Shown: positions 51,101-58,542 of the stretch, piece by piece | How the letters are laid out: each line of letters opens with the position of its first letter | Position numbering within the stretch: position 1 is the first letter of the stretch | Assembly (NCBI GenBank): GCA_947458745.1 | Contig: CANGYQ010000004.1 | Coordinates: 1 to 64,000, forward strand | Direction of reading: 5' to 3' | Source of the DNA: Bryobacteraceae bacterium | GTDB lineage: Bacteria > Acidobacteriota > Terriglobia > Bryobacterales > Bryobacteraceae | Length of the DNA stretch: 64,000 nucleotides | Program-made: the position numbers and the translations under genes | The notes under the pieces: generated by a model | What the model was told of the DNA's origin: nothing | Database searches by the model: none | Seen by the model: the letters and a program-made list of their open reading frames with translations, nothing else

Positions 51101-52568
51101 CGGTAACGGCCGCTTCCACGCGCAGCAGATAGTCGAACTTCTCGCTGGGCGTGGGCACAGTGATGGTGGCCCGCCCCTGCGCGTCCAATCGAGCAGTGGC
51201 TTCTGGCATCGGCTCCATGGTGCCGCCGTCGTAGCCTTCTTGCCCGTCCTCATCCATCTCCTCCGCCCAGAACGGAAACCAGTAGCGGCTGCGGTAGACA
51301 CGGTACTTCAAGCGGCCATTGGCAACGGGTTCGCCAAAGAAGTACCGCGCTTCGATGTTAAACGTGGCCGTCGCCCCTTGCAGCAGGCGAGGCTGCGCGG
51401 CGGTGACCTTCACTTCGTACTCGGGCTTCTTGTACTCCTCCACCTGAAAGCTGCCGGACTGCGCCGATTCGCCCGAGCGCAGCAGCACCGAGTAATAGCC
51501 CAGGGGAGCCGTCATCGGAATGGTCCACTCGCCCGAAGCGGTGCCGTAGTCAGACAGCTTGGCCGTACCCTTGGCCACGGCATTGCCTTCGGGATTGGTG
51601 ATCTCGTAGGACACTTCTGAAACAGCGGGCAGCTTCCAGCCACTGGAATCCTCACCGCGCAGGATCGCCCGCCACCCCAGCTTGTGGCCTGGACGATAGA
51701 TGGGCCGGTCCGTGTAGATATAGCCCGTGGCCAGCCCTTCCTGCGCCGGGCGCGCGCCCCACCAGCCATCGCCTGCCAGCGCCAAGCCCGAGGCCGCCGC
51801 ACCCTTGGCCACCAGCAGCAGCTTCACGGCGTCGGAGTTTTCGATCTTGATCTCAGCCCGGCCATCGGCATCCGTACGCACTGGCGGAGCTGCGGTGCGG
51901 TTGTTGATCAGAAAGAGCTCGACGTTGGCCTGCGGCTCGCCAGTCGTGCGATCCAGCGCCTGCACCACCACTCGCCCCGGAGCAGTCTTCTTGATCAGCG
52001 CGAGCGACGTGACATTGATGATGGTGGCCGCGCGAAGGCGGTTATCAGTGGCCTCCAGGACATACAGGCCGACGCCCGGAGTCTCGACATCGACGCGCCC
52101 TTCACCCCCTTGCGGCGGGATCTTCAGCGTCCACTGCCGGACCAGTTGCGAGGGGTTCAGCACGGGGGCTTCCGCAAAACGCGCCGGGCCACGGCGGACG
52201 GGGCGGCGTTCCAGGAAGGCCACCAGTTGCTCATGCTCCTCATCCCCGAACTGCTGGCGCACAAAGCGGCGTAGCGCAAAGCGGGTGCGGCCTTTCCAGG
52301 CATGGAACTGCTCAATGAAGGTGCGCTTCTTGGGCACGGGCGGCGCTTGGCCGCCGAAATTATGAGCATCAGGCAGTTGCTCAAAGAACCGGACCGGATC
52401 GGCCACTCGGTAGAGCCGGAACTCCAGCTGCGTCAGATTCTGGGCCGTATAGGCCACGCTGACCTTTTCGCCCGGCGCAAAGGTGCGGTCCGTCGAAACG
52501 GTGAAGTACCCGGCCGGCTGAGCCGTCGCGGTGATCAACAAACCCAGGGCCAGCAGTGCGCGCCGCAT
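48156..52568 (-). CDS. bacterial alpha-2-macroglobulin with thioester motif
   Basis: 1,470 residues, exported (MRRALLALGLLITATAQPAG). A chain of macroglobulin-type beta domains (for example IYTDRPIYRPGHKLGWRAIL and VEEYKKPEYEVKV) leads to the thioester domain with PYGCTEQT (Cys1020, Glu1022, Gln1023), followed by the alpha-helical toroid region and a C-terminal receptor-like part. Such proteins trap foreign proteases. There is no lipobox, so it is probably soluble or loosely bound. It directly follows the DUF1175 gene (0-base gap) and is coupled to the membrane gene. The DUF1175 context is the YfaS-type arrangement, which usually lacks the thioester. Confidence 0.9.
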   Translation of the reverse strand: MRRALLALGLLITATAQPAGYFTVSTDRTFAPGEKVSVAYTAQNLTQLEFRLYRVADPVRFFEQLPDAHNFGGQAPPVPKKRTFIEQFHAWKGRTRFALRRFVRQQFGDEEHEQLVAFLERRPVRRGPARFAEAPVLNPSQLVRQWTLKIPPQGGEGRVDVETPGVGLYVLEATDNRLRAATIINVTSLALIKKTAPGRVVVQALDRTTGEPQANVELFLINNRTAAPPVRTDADGRAEIKIENSDAVKLLLVAKGAAASGLALAGDGWWGARPAQEGLATGYIYTDRPIYRPGHKLGWRAILRGEDSSGWKLPAVSEVSYEITNPEGNAVAKGTAKLSDYGTASGEWTIPMTAPLGYYSVLLRSGESAQSGSFQVEEYKKPEYEVKVTAAQPRLLQGATATFNIEARYFFGEPVANGRLKYRVYRSRYWFPFWAEEMDEDGQEGYDGGTMEPMPEATARLDAQGRATITVPTPSEKFDYLLRVEAAVTDEANRDVTGKGSVLATVGSIAINAQPDKWVYAPGETVKLTVEARTYDGQSAAGASFSVQGASGTTNAEGKGTVSLTALAGGSHQWTVTARTPEGRTVTDTAYLWVSGQWRDDGTRGAEITLVPDKKSYQPGDTAKILVVTGVENATVLLGVEGRDLYRSDVRRNAAGSFTYEVPIQPEYLPNVFITAALLKDGQYRYGAKSIKVPPVSKMFQVGIVPSKPQFKPGEPASYRIEAKDAAGKPVAAEFSVGVVDEALYGVAPDTMPGLDKAFYGRIWNRVYTDSSLAYYFFGTAGVRPMPLARARQTLAQMKPPRPTDPRIRKAFPDTALWLANVETDSSGKAEAKFQFPDSITAWRATVRGVTRDTRVGGAVNRVVTRKELILRLAAPRFFTEGDEAVISAIVNNYLDGDRPVKVQLEVKGAELLDGAQRSGTAMAKQETRFDYRVKARSLDQVTLTAKAFAADDADALEIELPVNPYGVKLVEARSGSLTDGGSGGVEFGPARTIDVRVTPSLAGAVFGALDYLATFPYGCTEQTLSSFMPTLLVDRASRELKLPLQQDRGRLQKKIQAGVERLYELQHPDGGWGWWASDESSAFMTAHAIAGLSDYEQLGYYWKPASKESALQWLRRAFAREQTAHPDFRAYLAYALNEPAAVNEMWEVRDKLTAHGLALIGLRVAEPRANQIADRLEKLAVVSDNQAYWLADRDWLMDVDVDGSAEVTAYALKLLTRVRPKSPLIEKAVRWLVDHRNEGYYWSSTKQTAAVVYGLVDYLKLTKELDPKLAVDVKLNGEQVYSKELLAADALSPHPLGVRLMPKTSINKIAVAASGTGRLYWGATATSFEPGPRSTTTRAARGRELRLQRQYFRQLSTGQLVAFDGQAKVGETLVSRVTVSGGDWRYLMIEDPIPASAEIDKARRGQWVQREVRDDRAVYFETYFRGGAYESALKLTRPGKFRVSPARVTPMYQPGVMASSDPQLIEVVP

Positions 52569-53066
52569 CTAGTACAGTATCTTCCAGCGGTGCACACCCA
52601 GAAAACTGGGGTTCAGCCGCAGCGGCCGCCAACGCGGGTCAGGATGCAGGCTTAGCTCCGCCACGGTGGGCCGCCGGATCTCGCCGGGCTTGGCACCGGT
52701 ATGATAGACCACGTCCGCGCCCAGCAGGATCATCGCGTGATGCGGCTGGTCCTGTTCCAGGTTCAGATAGAACAGCAGATCCCCGGGACGCGCCGCCCGC
52801 AGGTCACGATCCACAAAGGTGGTGTTGAACACCCGCAGCGTCTGGGCGTCGGCAAAATGCCGTGCACCTTCGGGTGTCGCAAACAGCGGGCTCAAGCGGC
52901 TCTTCATCGACCGCAAAGCTTCGCGATACGCAAACCGCAGCAACGCCGCGCAGTCCACCACTTCCGGCGCGGGTTGGCCAGAATACTGGCTTTCGGCCCA
53001 GCGGCAGAACTCCCGGCGGAAGGTCTCGCGGTCCGCCGGATGGGTGAATCGCGCGGCAGTCAGCAT
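52569..53066 (-). CDS. DUF1175 family protein (NlpC/P60-like)
   Basis: 165 residues. DUF1175 proteins (E. coli YfaT type) are encoded next to alpha-2-macroglobulin genes. The core DCAALLRFAYREAL holds a candidate Cys39, and QPHHAMILLG a His110, resembling the Cys-His pair of NlpC/P60 amidases. The protein could act on peptidoglycan, which is inference. The ATG at 53,066 is chosen; a GTG eight codons upstream (53,090) is possible. The stop touches the A2M ATG. Confidence 0.82.
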   Translation of the reverse strand: MLTAARFTHPADRETFRREFCRWAESQYSGQPAPEVVDCAALLRFAYREALRSMKSRLSPLFATPEGARHFADAQTLRVFNTTFVDRDLRAARPGDLLFYLNLEQDQPHHAMILLGADVVYHTGAKPGEIRRPTVAELSLHPDPRWRPLRLNPSFLGVHRWKILY

Positions 53067-53132
53067 GAAGAGAGAAGTGTAGCGTGCCACCGCTCTGCCT
53101 GATGGCTACCCCGCCTGTTAGAATCGGCAGTG

Positions 53133-53615
53133 ATGAAAGGCAACCCGGAAGTTATCGCATATCTGCAGGAGACCCTGCGAGCCGAGCTAACGGCGATCAA
53201 TCAGTATTTTCTCCACGCCGAGATGATGGAAAATTGGGGCTACCTGAAGGCAGCCGCCTACACGCGCAAAGAGTCCATCGAAGAGATGCAGCACGCCGAG
53301 AAGTTGATCGAACGCATCCTCTACCTGGACGGCGCTCCCAACATGAGCGAACTGTTCCCGCTGCGGATTGGCCAGAACTTGAAGGCCCAGTTGGAGAATG
53401 ACCTCCAACTGGAGTACGAAGCCATTCCCCGCTTGAACAAAGCGATCAATGCCGCCGTCGCGGCAGGCGATAATGGTTCTCGCGATCTATTTGAAAAGAT
53501 CCTGGTGGATGAAGAACACCACGTGGATTATCTGGAAGCTCAGCTCCACATGATCCAGGAGATGGGCTACGAGAATTATCTGACCCAGCAGATTGGCGAA
53601 GGCGCAGGCCACTAG
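53133..53615 (+). CDS. bfr: bacterioferritin
   Basis: Iron storage and detoxification protein of 160 residues. The di-iron ferroxidase ligands fall at the family positions: Glu18, Glu51, His54, Glu94, Glu127 and His130. Met52, the axial heme ligand, is present (IEEMQHAEK), so it is the heme-binding type. The ATG at 53,133 fits this numbering; a GTG codon directly before is not needed. Divergent from DUF1175 by a 66-base gap. Confidence 0.95.
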   Translation: MKGNPEVIAYLQETLRAELTAINQYFLHAEMMENWGYLKAAAYTRKESIEEMQHAEKLIERILYLDGAPNMSELFPLRIGQNLKAQLENDLQLEYEAIPRLNKAINAAVAAGDNGSRDLFEKILVDEEHHVDYLEAQLHMIQEMGYENYLTQQIGEGAGH

Positions 53616-53671
53616 TCCGCCCGCTTCGGCGTCACCGGAGCGGACCAGAAGTACCATCAAACAGGAGGGCT

Positions 53672-54040
53672 ATGCCCGGACCGAGAAAGATTGTCGCCGT
53701 ATTGGACGATCTCATGTTTCGAGTGAAGATCAATGAGACCGCCAAACGGTCGGGCTTTGAGACTTCGTTTGTGAAGACGGAAGCCGATGTGATGGCGCTG
53801 GCCAAGGAAGGCCCAGTGCTGATCATTCTCGACTTGAACTGCAACTCCGTGGAAACGGTGGACGTGGCAGTGAAGTTGAAGGCGGAGTTTAAGGCGATCC
53901 CCCTGATCGCCTTTGTCTCGCATGTGCAAGGCGAACTGAAGCAGAAGGCCCAGGAAGCCGGCATCGACATGGTGCTGGCCCGCAGTGCCTTTTCCCAGAA
54001 CCTGCCGCAACTGCTGAAGCGCTATAGCGGCACCTATTAG
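53672..54040 (+). CDS. degenerate response-regulator receiver protein
   Basis: 122 residues with a receiver-like pattern: acidic pair Asp12-Asp13 (AVLDDLMF), a phospho-acceptor-like Asp54 (ILDLN) and Ser in AFVSH. The conserved Lys of the usual KPF is missing (VLARSAF). It has no output domain. Phosphorylation in the normal way is therefore doubtful; it may act as a protein-interaction module. Follows bfr with 56 bases between. Confidence 0.78.
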   Translation: MPGPRKIVAVLDDLMFRVKINETAKRSGFETSFVKTEADVMALAKEGPVLIILDLNCNSVETVDVAVKLKAEFKAIPLIAFVSHVQGELKQKAQEAGIDMVLARSAFSQNLPQLLKRYSGTY

Positions 54041-54049
54041 CCCACCCGC

Positions 54050-55585
54050 TTAGCGCGCCGTGTCCAGCCTGAACCTCAAGAAGACCTGCGCCCCCACCGG
54101 CGTCGCGCTGTAATCGGCGCGTAGGCTGGCGCTGGGCCGGTAGAGCATCACCTGACCACCCATTGAGGCCGATAGCCATCTCGCTGGACGCGGCAGATCA
54201 TGCGCGTAGCCCAGCGTCAGCGCGGACACCTGCCCAATCCGCGTCGGCTCACCGGTGACGAAACGTAACGTCGAATCACGGTCGGTCCGCTCCGCGCGGC
54301 CCCACGCCCAGTGCTTCTTCCACCGCAGCGTCGATTCCGCCAGATAGCTGTTGGCCAGGCCATGCGAGCGGTCCTGCCCCCAGACCAGAGTTGACGCCAG
54401 ATAGCCCCGGCTGAGCGGGCGGACGTGTTGCGCGGAGGCGGTCACTCGCGGCCCTTCCGGCAGCGCTCCGCCCGAGAACTGGATGGCCCAGCGCGACGTG
54501 GGCTGCAAGGTAACACGCGTTGACCACGCGTCCATCCTTCCCTTCTCCAGATTCCAGCGCCGCTCATCCGGCTCCCGGCCATTGAAGCCGGAAACCTCAA
54601 ACGTGACGCGCCGGTGAGTGACGCCGACGGTCACCACGTTGTTGGCGATGTGCGTGGCGTCCTGGTAATGGTGCCCCAGCACGGCCATCGGATTTTCAGA
54701 AGCCGACAGCCGATGTGGAAACGCCGGCGGCCCCAGTGCGGGTTCACCCCGCGGACCACCATAGACCATCACCGACGTGCGCTCCCCCACCGGTAGCGTG
54801 TACTGGGCCGCCAGTTCGATGAACAGATCATGCGGATGCTGCCCATCCGCCAGCGGCTTGCCATAGGCGGTCTCGCCGGCCTGGAACAGCAGCGGGTAGC
54901 GGCGGCCGGTAATGGTGGCCGGATCCAGCGACAGCATGGACCGCAGCGTCAGAGTTCCCCGCCCCCACTGGCGCGACGCCATCGGCATGATCCAGTTCGG
55001 CGCGAACAACTTCTCCCCGCCGCGAGCGGTGGACTGCGCCGTGTAGACCAGATGCGCCTGCCCCATCGTCATCACTGACCAATCGCTGACCTTCGAATGC
55101 GTCATGTACATCGGCTGGTCCGCCGGACGCAGCGACGTGCCGGACAGATAAGGCATCATCGCGCCATCCATGTCACTGACTGTGATCTCTTCCGGGTTGA
55201 TCCCGTCATAGAGGCCACGGCCCGCCTTCCACCCGGCCCAGCATTCCTGGCAAACGCCTTTGCGCTTCTCGCCCAGCTTCAGCTTCTCCGTGAGATTCGC
55301 GCCGCAACTGCATTCCTGTTCAAAGGCACACTCATTGCAACCTCCGCGGATGCAACAGGAGTAGCGGCGCTCTCCCGCGAGCGTCCGCTTGCAAGCCAGC
55401 ATCACCTTCGAGAACTCGGCCGCCTTCCCGTCTTTCTGCAACTGCCGCGCGCGCTTCAGCTCTGCCGCAGCCTTGGATGGCTTCAGGTTCTTCTTACCGG
55501 TCGAATGGCTCCAGGCCAGGCCGGGGAACAACAGGACGACGGCTGAAAGCGCGGAAAGCCACCGGGCTCTGCCTCGGACGCTCAC
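54050..55585 (-). CDS. outer-membrane beta-barrel protein with Cys-rich N-terminal domain
   Basis: 511 residues. After a signal peptide comes a Cys-rich domain of nine cysteines (65, 77, 78, 83, 86, 92, 94, 112, 115), including YSCCIRGGCNEC and CSCG and GVCQECWAGW, like a metal-binding or iron-sulfur-like module. The rest is a beta-barrel typical of a protein family often found beside copper genes: PLLFQAGETAYGKPLADGQH, PHRLSASENPMAVLGHHYQD, STLRW. GTG start at 55,585 overlaps the upstream gene's stop. The fusion of the two parts is the odd feature. Metal-related role is inference. Confidence 0.78.
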   Translation of the reverse strand: MSVRGRARWLSALSAVVLLFPGLAWSHSTGKKNLKPSKAAAELKRARQLQKDGKAAEFSKVMLACKRTLAGERRYSCCIRGGCNECAFEQECSCGANLTEKLKLGEKRKGVCQECWAGWKAGRGLYDGINPEEITVSDMDGAMMPYLSGTSLRPADQPMYMTHSKVSDWSVMTMGQAHLVYTAQSTARGGEKLFAPNWIMPMASRQWGRGTLTLRSMLSLDPATITGRRYPLLFQAGETAYGKPLADGQHPHDLFIELAAQYTLPVGERTSVMVYGGPRGEPALGPPAFPHRLSASENPMAVLGHHYQDATHIANNVVTVGVTHRRVTFEVSGFNGREPDERRWNLEKGRMDAWSTRVTLQPTSRWAIQFSGGALPEGPRVTASAQHVRPLSRGYLASTLVWGQDRSHGLANSYLAESTLRWKKHWAWGRAERTDRDSTLRFVTGEPTRIGQVSALTLGYAHDLPRPARWLSASMGGQVMLYRPSASLRADYSATPVGAQVFLRFRLDTAR

Positions 55586-56622
55586 TGTGCCTCCAAAGTG
55601 AAAGGCGTCGCGATCACCTTTCCGCCTGACTGCACTTCCAGCCACGCCTGATACTTGCCCGGCTTCGGCAACCGGACCAGAAACTTCTCCGCCGACGTCT
55701 CATCCGCCGGATGCGAATGCACCAGCGTCTCGCCATCTTCATGCAGGATGATCAAATGGCCCATGGCACCCAGGTAAGGCTCCAGCGGGAGAGCGGGCGT
55801 CATCTTGATCTCCAGCACTCCCGTGCGCCCCACCTTCGGCAGTGGACCCACCACCAGCTTCAACGGACTCGGCACCACCGGAGCGGCCGACGGGCCCTTC
55901 ACCTTCAGCTTGGTAGCCACCACCTGTGAGCCTTTGCCGCGCGGGGCCATGTCCGCAAACACCAGGTAGTCTCCTCCCGCTGGCCAGTCAAACTTCAGCT
56001 GGAATGCGCCGTCGGCCTTCGGTTCAGGATGCAGATGGAGAAACACCTGACGGTCCCGGCGGATGGCGATCAGGTGCAGCTTCTTTTCGTGCACCGTATC
56101 GAACTCCTTCACTTGGCCCTTCTCGAGTTCCTTCACCGACATGATCTTCAACGTCAAGTCCTCGGGCTTGCCTTCGAGTTCCAGCTTGTAGCCGGGCAAG
56201 CGTTTCCCGGTAGCCGGGCGGGCGTCGCCCACCTCTAACGCAAACTCGCGGGTGAACGCTGGTTGCCCCGGCGGCGTCACCGTCAGGCGCATACGGAAGG
56301 TGCCGCCATGGACGAAAACCGGATGCAGGCCGTAGTCTCCAGGAATCCCTTCCGGGTGCGCGGTATCAGAGATCTTCGGCATGCCCGCCATCGACGGCAT
56401 GTCGATCACCGCCACCAGTTGAGCTCGGATGATGGGCATGGCCCCCATCACGGGGTCGGACTTGCGAGGATCGCGCAGGCTGATCTCCAGGTGCATCTCC
56501 TCGCGAGCGGCCAGGCCGCCTTCCGGCAGACGCAAAGTCACTTCATACGGGTCATTGGGGGATGTTTGGGCCGGGACACACAGTCCCCCGGCGATGAATA
56601 GAGCAAATAACGGCGCAGTCAT
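55582..56622 (-). CDS. exported His/Met-rich YtkA-like protein
   Basis: 346 residues with signal peptide MTAPLFALFIAGGLCVPAQT. The first half (VAVIDMPSMAGMPKISD, MRLTVTPPGQPAFTREF) resembles a YtkA/FixH-like fold, and there are His clusters (FLHLHPEP; HLIILHEDGETLVHSHP). Methionine and histidine patches suggest copper or other soft metal binding, as inference. Cotranscribed between the small Cys protein and the outer-membrane protein, with a 4-base overlap to the latter. Confidence 0.68.
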   Translation of the reverse strand: MTAPLFALFIAGGLCVPAQTSPNDPYEVTLRLPEGGLAAREEMHLEISLRDPRKSDPVMGAMPIIRAQLVAVIDMPSMAGMPKISDTAHPEGIPGDYGLHPVFVHGGTFRMRLTVTPPGQPAFTREFALEVGDARPATGKRLPGYKLELEGKPEDLTLKIMSVKELEKGQVKEFDTVHEKKLHLIAIRRDRQVFLHLHPEPKADGAFQLKFDWPAGGDYLVFADMAPRGKGSQVVATKLKVKGPSAAPVVPSPLKLVVGPLPKVGRTGVLEIKMTPALPLEPYLGAMGHLIILHEDGETLVHSHPADETSAEKFLVRLPKPGKYQAWLEVQSGGKVIATPFTLEAQ

Positions 56623-56695
56623 GCGCGCAGAAAATGAGGGCACAAAACTCTCCAGTCAGTTTCTTGAAATGGGAAACGGGTAACGGGAGAAACGA

Positions 56696-57004
56696 TCAGA
56701 TACGCAGGGCGGTCAGTCGAGGCGGCGAGGCGTTAGCCGGGGGCAACGGCGTCACCGAATATGCCACCGCGACAGGAAGCATCAGGGGCGATGCCTCCAG
56801 GGCCGGTGCCAGATCAAAACTCAGCTGGTCGAATACCGCCGCCACATCCTTGCACAGCTTCTGGGACTGCTGGCCGGATTCCGGGGCATGCTTCGGGCAA
56901 TGCGGCACCTGCGGAGGCGTCAGGTCGCAGGCCAGCGCACACTGCACAAAAAAAAGCAGTGCGACCATGGCCAACCAAGCGACGCTGCGTCTGGGGAACC
57001 CCAT
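56696..57004 (-). CDS. small secreted Cys-containing protein
   Basis: 102 residues: signal peptide (WLAMVALLFFVQCALA), then CDLTPPQVPHCPKHAP and SQKLCKDVAAV with Cys and His that might bind metal, and a hydrophobic C-terminal part. No recognised family. First gene of the metal-like operon on the minus strand, 73 bases before the YtkA-like gene. Function is not known. Confidence 0.6.
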   Translation of the reverse strand: MGFPRRSVAWLAMVALLFFVQCALACDLTPPQVPHCPKHAPESGQQSQKLCKDVAAVFDQLSFDLAPALEASPLMLPVAVAYSVTPLPPANASPPRLTALRI

Positions 57005-57100
57005 GCGGCTACTTTCAACCTATCATGACGGACGCCGCCCGCTTCGGTTTGGTCGCGGCGGCAGTTCATTCCGGCGGCGGCGGCGCGTTATCATGACCCC

Positions 57101-58051
57101 GTGAAGCTTGCCTGGTTAATGCTTGTGATCTCCTCGGCGTTGGTGGCCGGTGATGCTGACTTCAATGGCCGCTGGAATTTGACCGTCACTGGCGACCCGC
57201 GCGGCCGTGCGTGGTGGCTGGAAGTTTCCGGGGCCGGTTCCAAGAACCTGAAAGGCCGTTTTGTCGGCGCCCCCGGCGGACAACCGGAAGGCCGGATGGG
57301 CGGGCAACTGGAAGAGATTCCGGAACTGAAGATCGACCGTGGGCAGTTGGAATTTGTCTTCAATCGCGACTACAAGCCCACCGGCAAACGTGGCCTCTAC
57401 CGGGCCCGCATCGAGGGCCGCAGACTGGTGGGCTCACTAGTCGTCGATGGCCTGCCCCGGGCGCAGTTCACAGGCGAACGGGCACCCGAGATTCGCGACA
57501 AGGATGACAGCGCCTGGAAGCCCGGCAAAGTCTCCAATCTGCTCGCCGCCCAGGACTTGGCCCGGTGGAAAGCAGCGCTCGGACCCGTGAAGGGCTGGAG
57601 TTTCCAGAACGGCCTGCTCACCAATTCGCAAGGTGCCCCGGACCTGATCTCCACCGAGAAGTTCTGGAATTTCGAACTGCATGCCGAATACCGCATCGGC
57701 CCGAAGTCCAATTCCGGCATCTCCCTGCGGGACCGCTACGAGATTCAGATCGAGGACACCCACGGCAAGCCCACCGACACGCACTCGATGGGTGCCGTCT
57801 ATTCACGAATTGTGCCCAGCCTGGACGCGGCGGCGCCCGCTGGCGAGTGGCAGACGGTGGACATCCGCTTGGTGGGCCGCACCGTGACGGTGAAGCTGAA
57901 TGGCAAGCTGGTGATCGACAAAAAGGAGATCGAAGGGCTAACCGCGATGGCGCACGATCCCGATGAAGCCTCCCCCGGTCCGCTGTGCATTCAAGGCGAC
58001 CATGGCCTGGTCGAATTCCGCGCCCTAACGTTGACCTCGTTGATCCGCTAA
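57101..58051 (+). CDS. DUF1080 (3-keto-disaccharide hydrolase-like) secreted protein
   Basis: 316 residues. Signal peptide (MKLAWLMLVISSALVAGDA), an N-terminal beta domain (GRWNLTVTGDPRGRAWWLE), then the DUF1080 concanavalin-like domain: FWNFELHAEYRIGPKSNSGI, QIEDTHGKPTDTHSMGAVYS and EWQTVDIRLVGRTVTVKLNG. Members hydrolyse 3-keto-glucosides or bind sugars. GTG start at 57,101, divergent from the metal-like operon with 96 bases between. Confidence 0.85.
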   Translation: MKLAWLMLVISSALVAGDADFNGRWNLTVTGDPRGRAWWLEVSGAGSKNLKGRFVGAPGGQPEGRMGGQLEEIPELKIDRGQLEFVFNRDYKPTGKRGLYRARIEGRRLVGSLVVDGLPRAQFTGERAPEIRDKDDSAWKPGKVSNLLAAQDLARWKAALGPVKGWSFQNGLLTNSQGAPDLISTEKFWNFELHAEYRIGPKSNSGISLRDRYEIQIEDTHGKPTDTHSMGAVYSRIVPSLDAAAPAGEWQTVDIRLVGRTVTVKLNGKLVIDKKEIEGLTAMAHDPDEASPGPLCIQGDHGLVEFRALTLTSLIR

Positions 58052-58083
58052 ATGACTCGGCCATCAATCCGGGAGCGCTACCG

Positions 58084-58431
58084 ATGATCTGGCTGGCCGT
58101 GGCAGCGGGCAGTGCCGTGGGCGGCTTGCTACGGTTTGGCCTCTCCACCTGGTTGACCGGCCGCTTCCTGCCCTTCCCGTGGCCAATCCTGATGGTTAAC
58201 GTGGCCGGCAGCTTCCTGATCGGCTGGTGGCTGAAGTCCCCCCTGCCTCCGGCTTGGCGAGCCTTCCTGGTGCCCGGCCTTTGTGGCGGCTTCACCACTT
58301 TTTCCACCTTTAGCGCCGATACGCTGGCGGTTTGGGATCTCTCACCAGTCCGCGCCGTGGCCTATGTGGTGGCATCGGTTGGCCTCTCAGTCGGCGCAGC
58401 TTGGTTAGGAATGGCCGTTCGCCGGCCCTAG
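58084..58431 (+). CDS. crcB: CrcB/Fluc fluoride exporter
   Basis: 115 residues with four membrane helices. Conserved GGLLRFGLSTW, MVNVAGSFLIGWW and GGFTTFSTFSAD (the fluoride-pathway Phe/Ser/Thr motif). Exports fluoride as a dual-topology dimer. Single gene, 32 bases after the DUF1080 stop. No fluoride riboswitch was recognised upstream. Confidence 0.92.
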   Translation: MIWLAVAAGSAVGGLLRFGLSTWLTGRFLPFPWPILMVNVAGSFLIGWWLKSPLPPAWRAFLVPGLCGGFTTFSTFSADTLAVWDLSPVRAVAYVVASVGLSVGAAWLGMAVRRP

Positions 58432-58542
58432 AATCGCGCTAGGCAATCATTCAGTTACGTATTTGTAACGGAATCGTGACATAGGTAGGCTACCCTAGAG
58501 TTTCGTCGCGCTCTCCGTTGAGCAAACTCCATCCGAGGTACT

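Noticed and set aside
49746-51620. 624-codon plus-strand frame
   Set aside because: Antisense to the alpha-2-macroglobulin; no domain in its translation.
58052-58083. possible fluoride riboswitch before crcB
   Set aside because: The short gap and the preceding bases lack the conserved GGNGATGG-type core and the pseudoknot partner.
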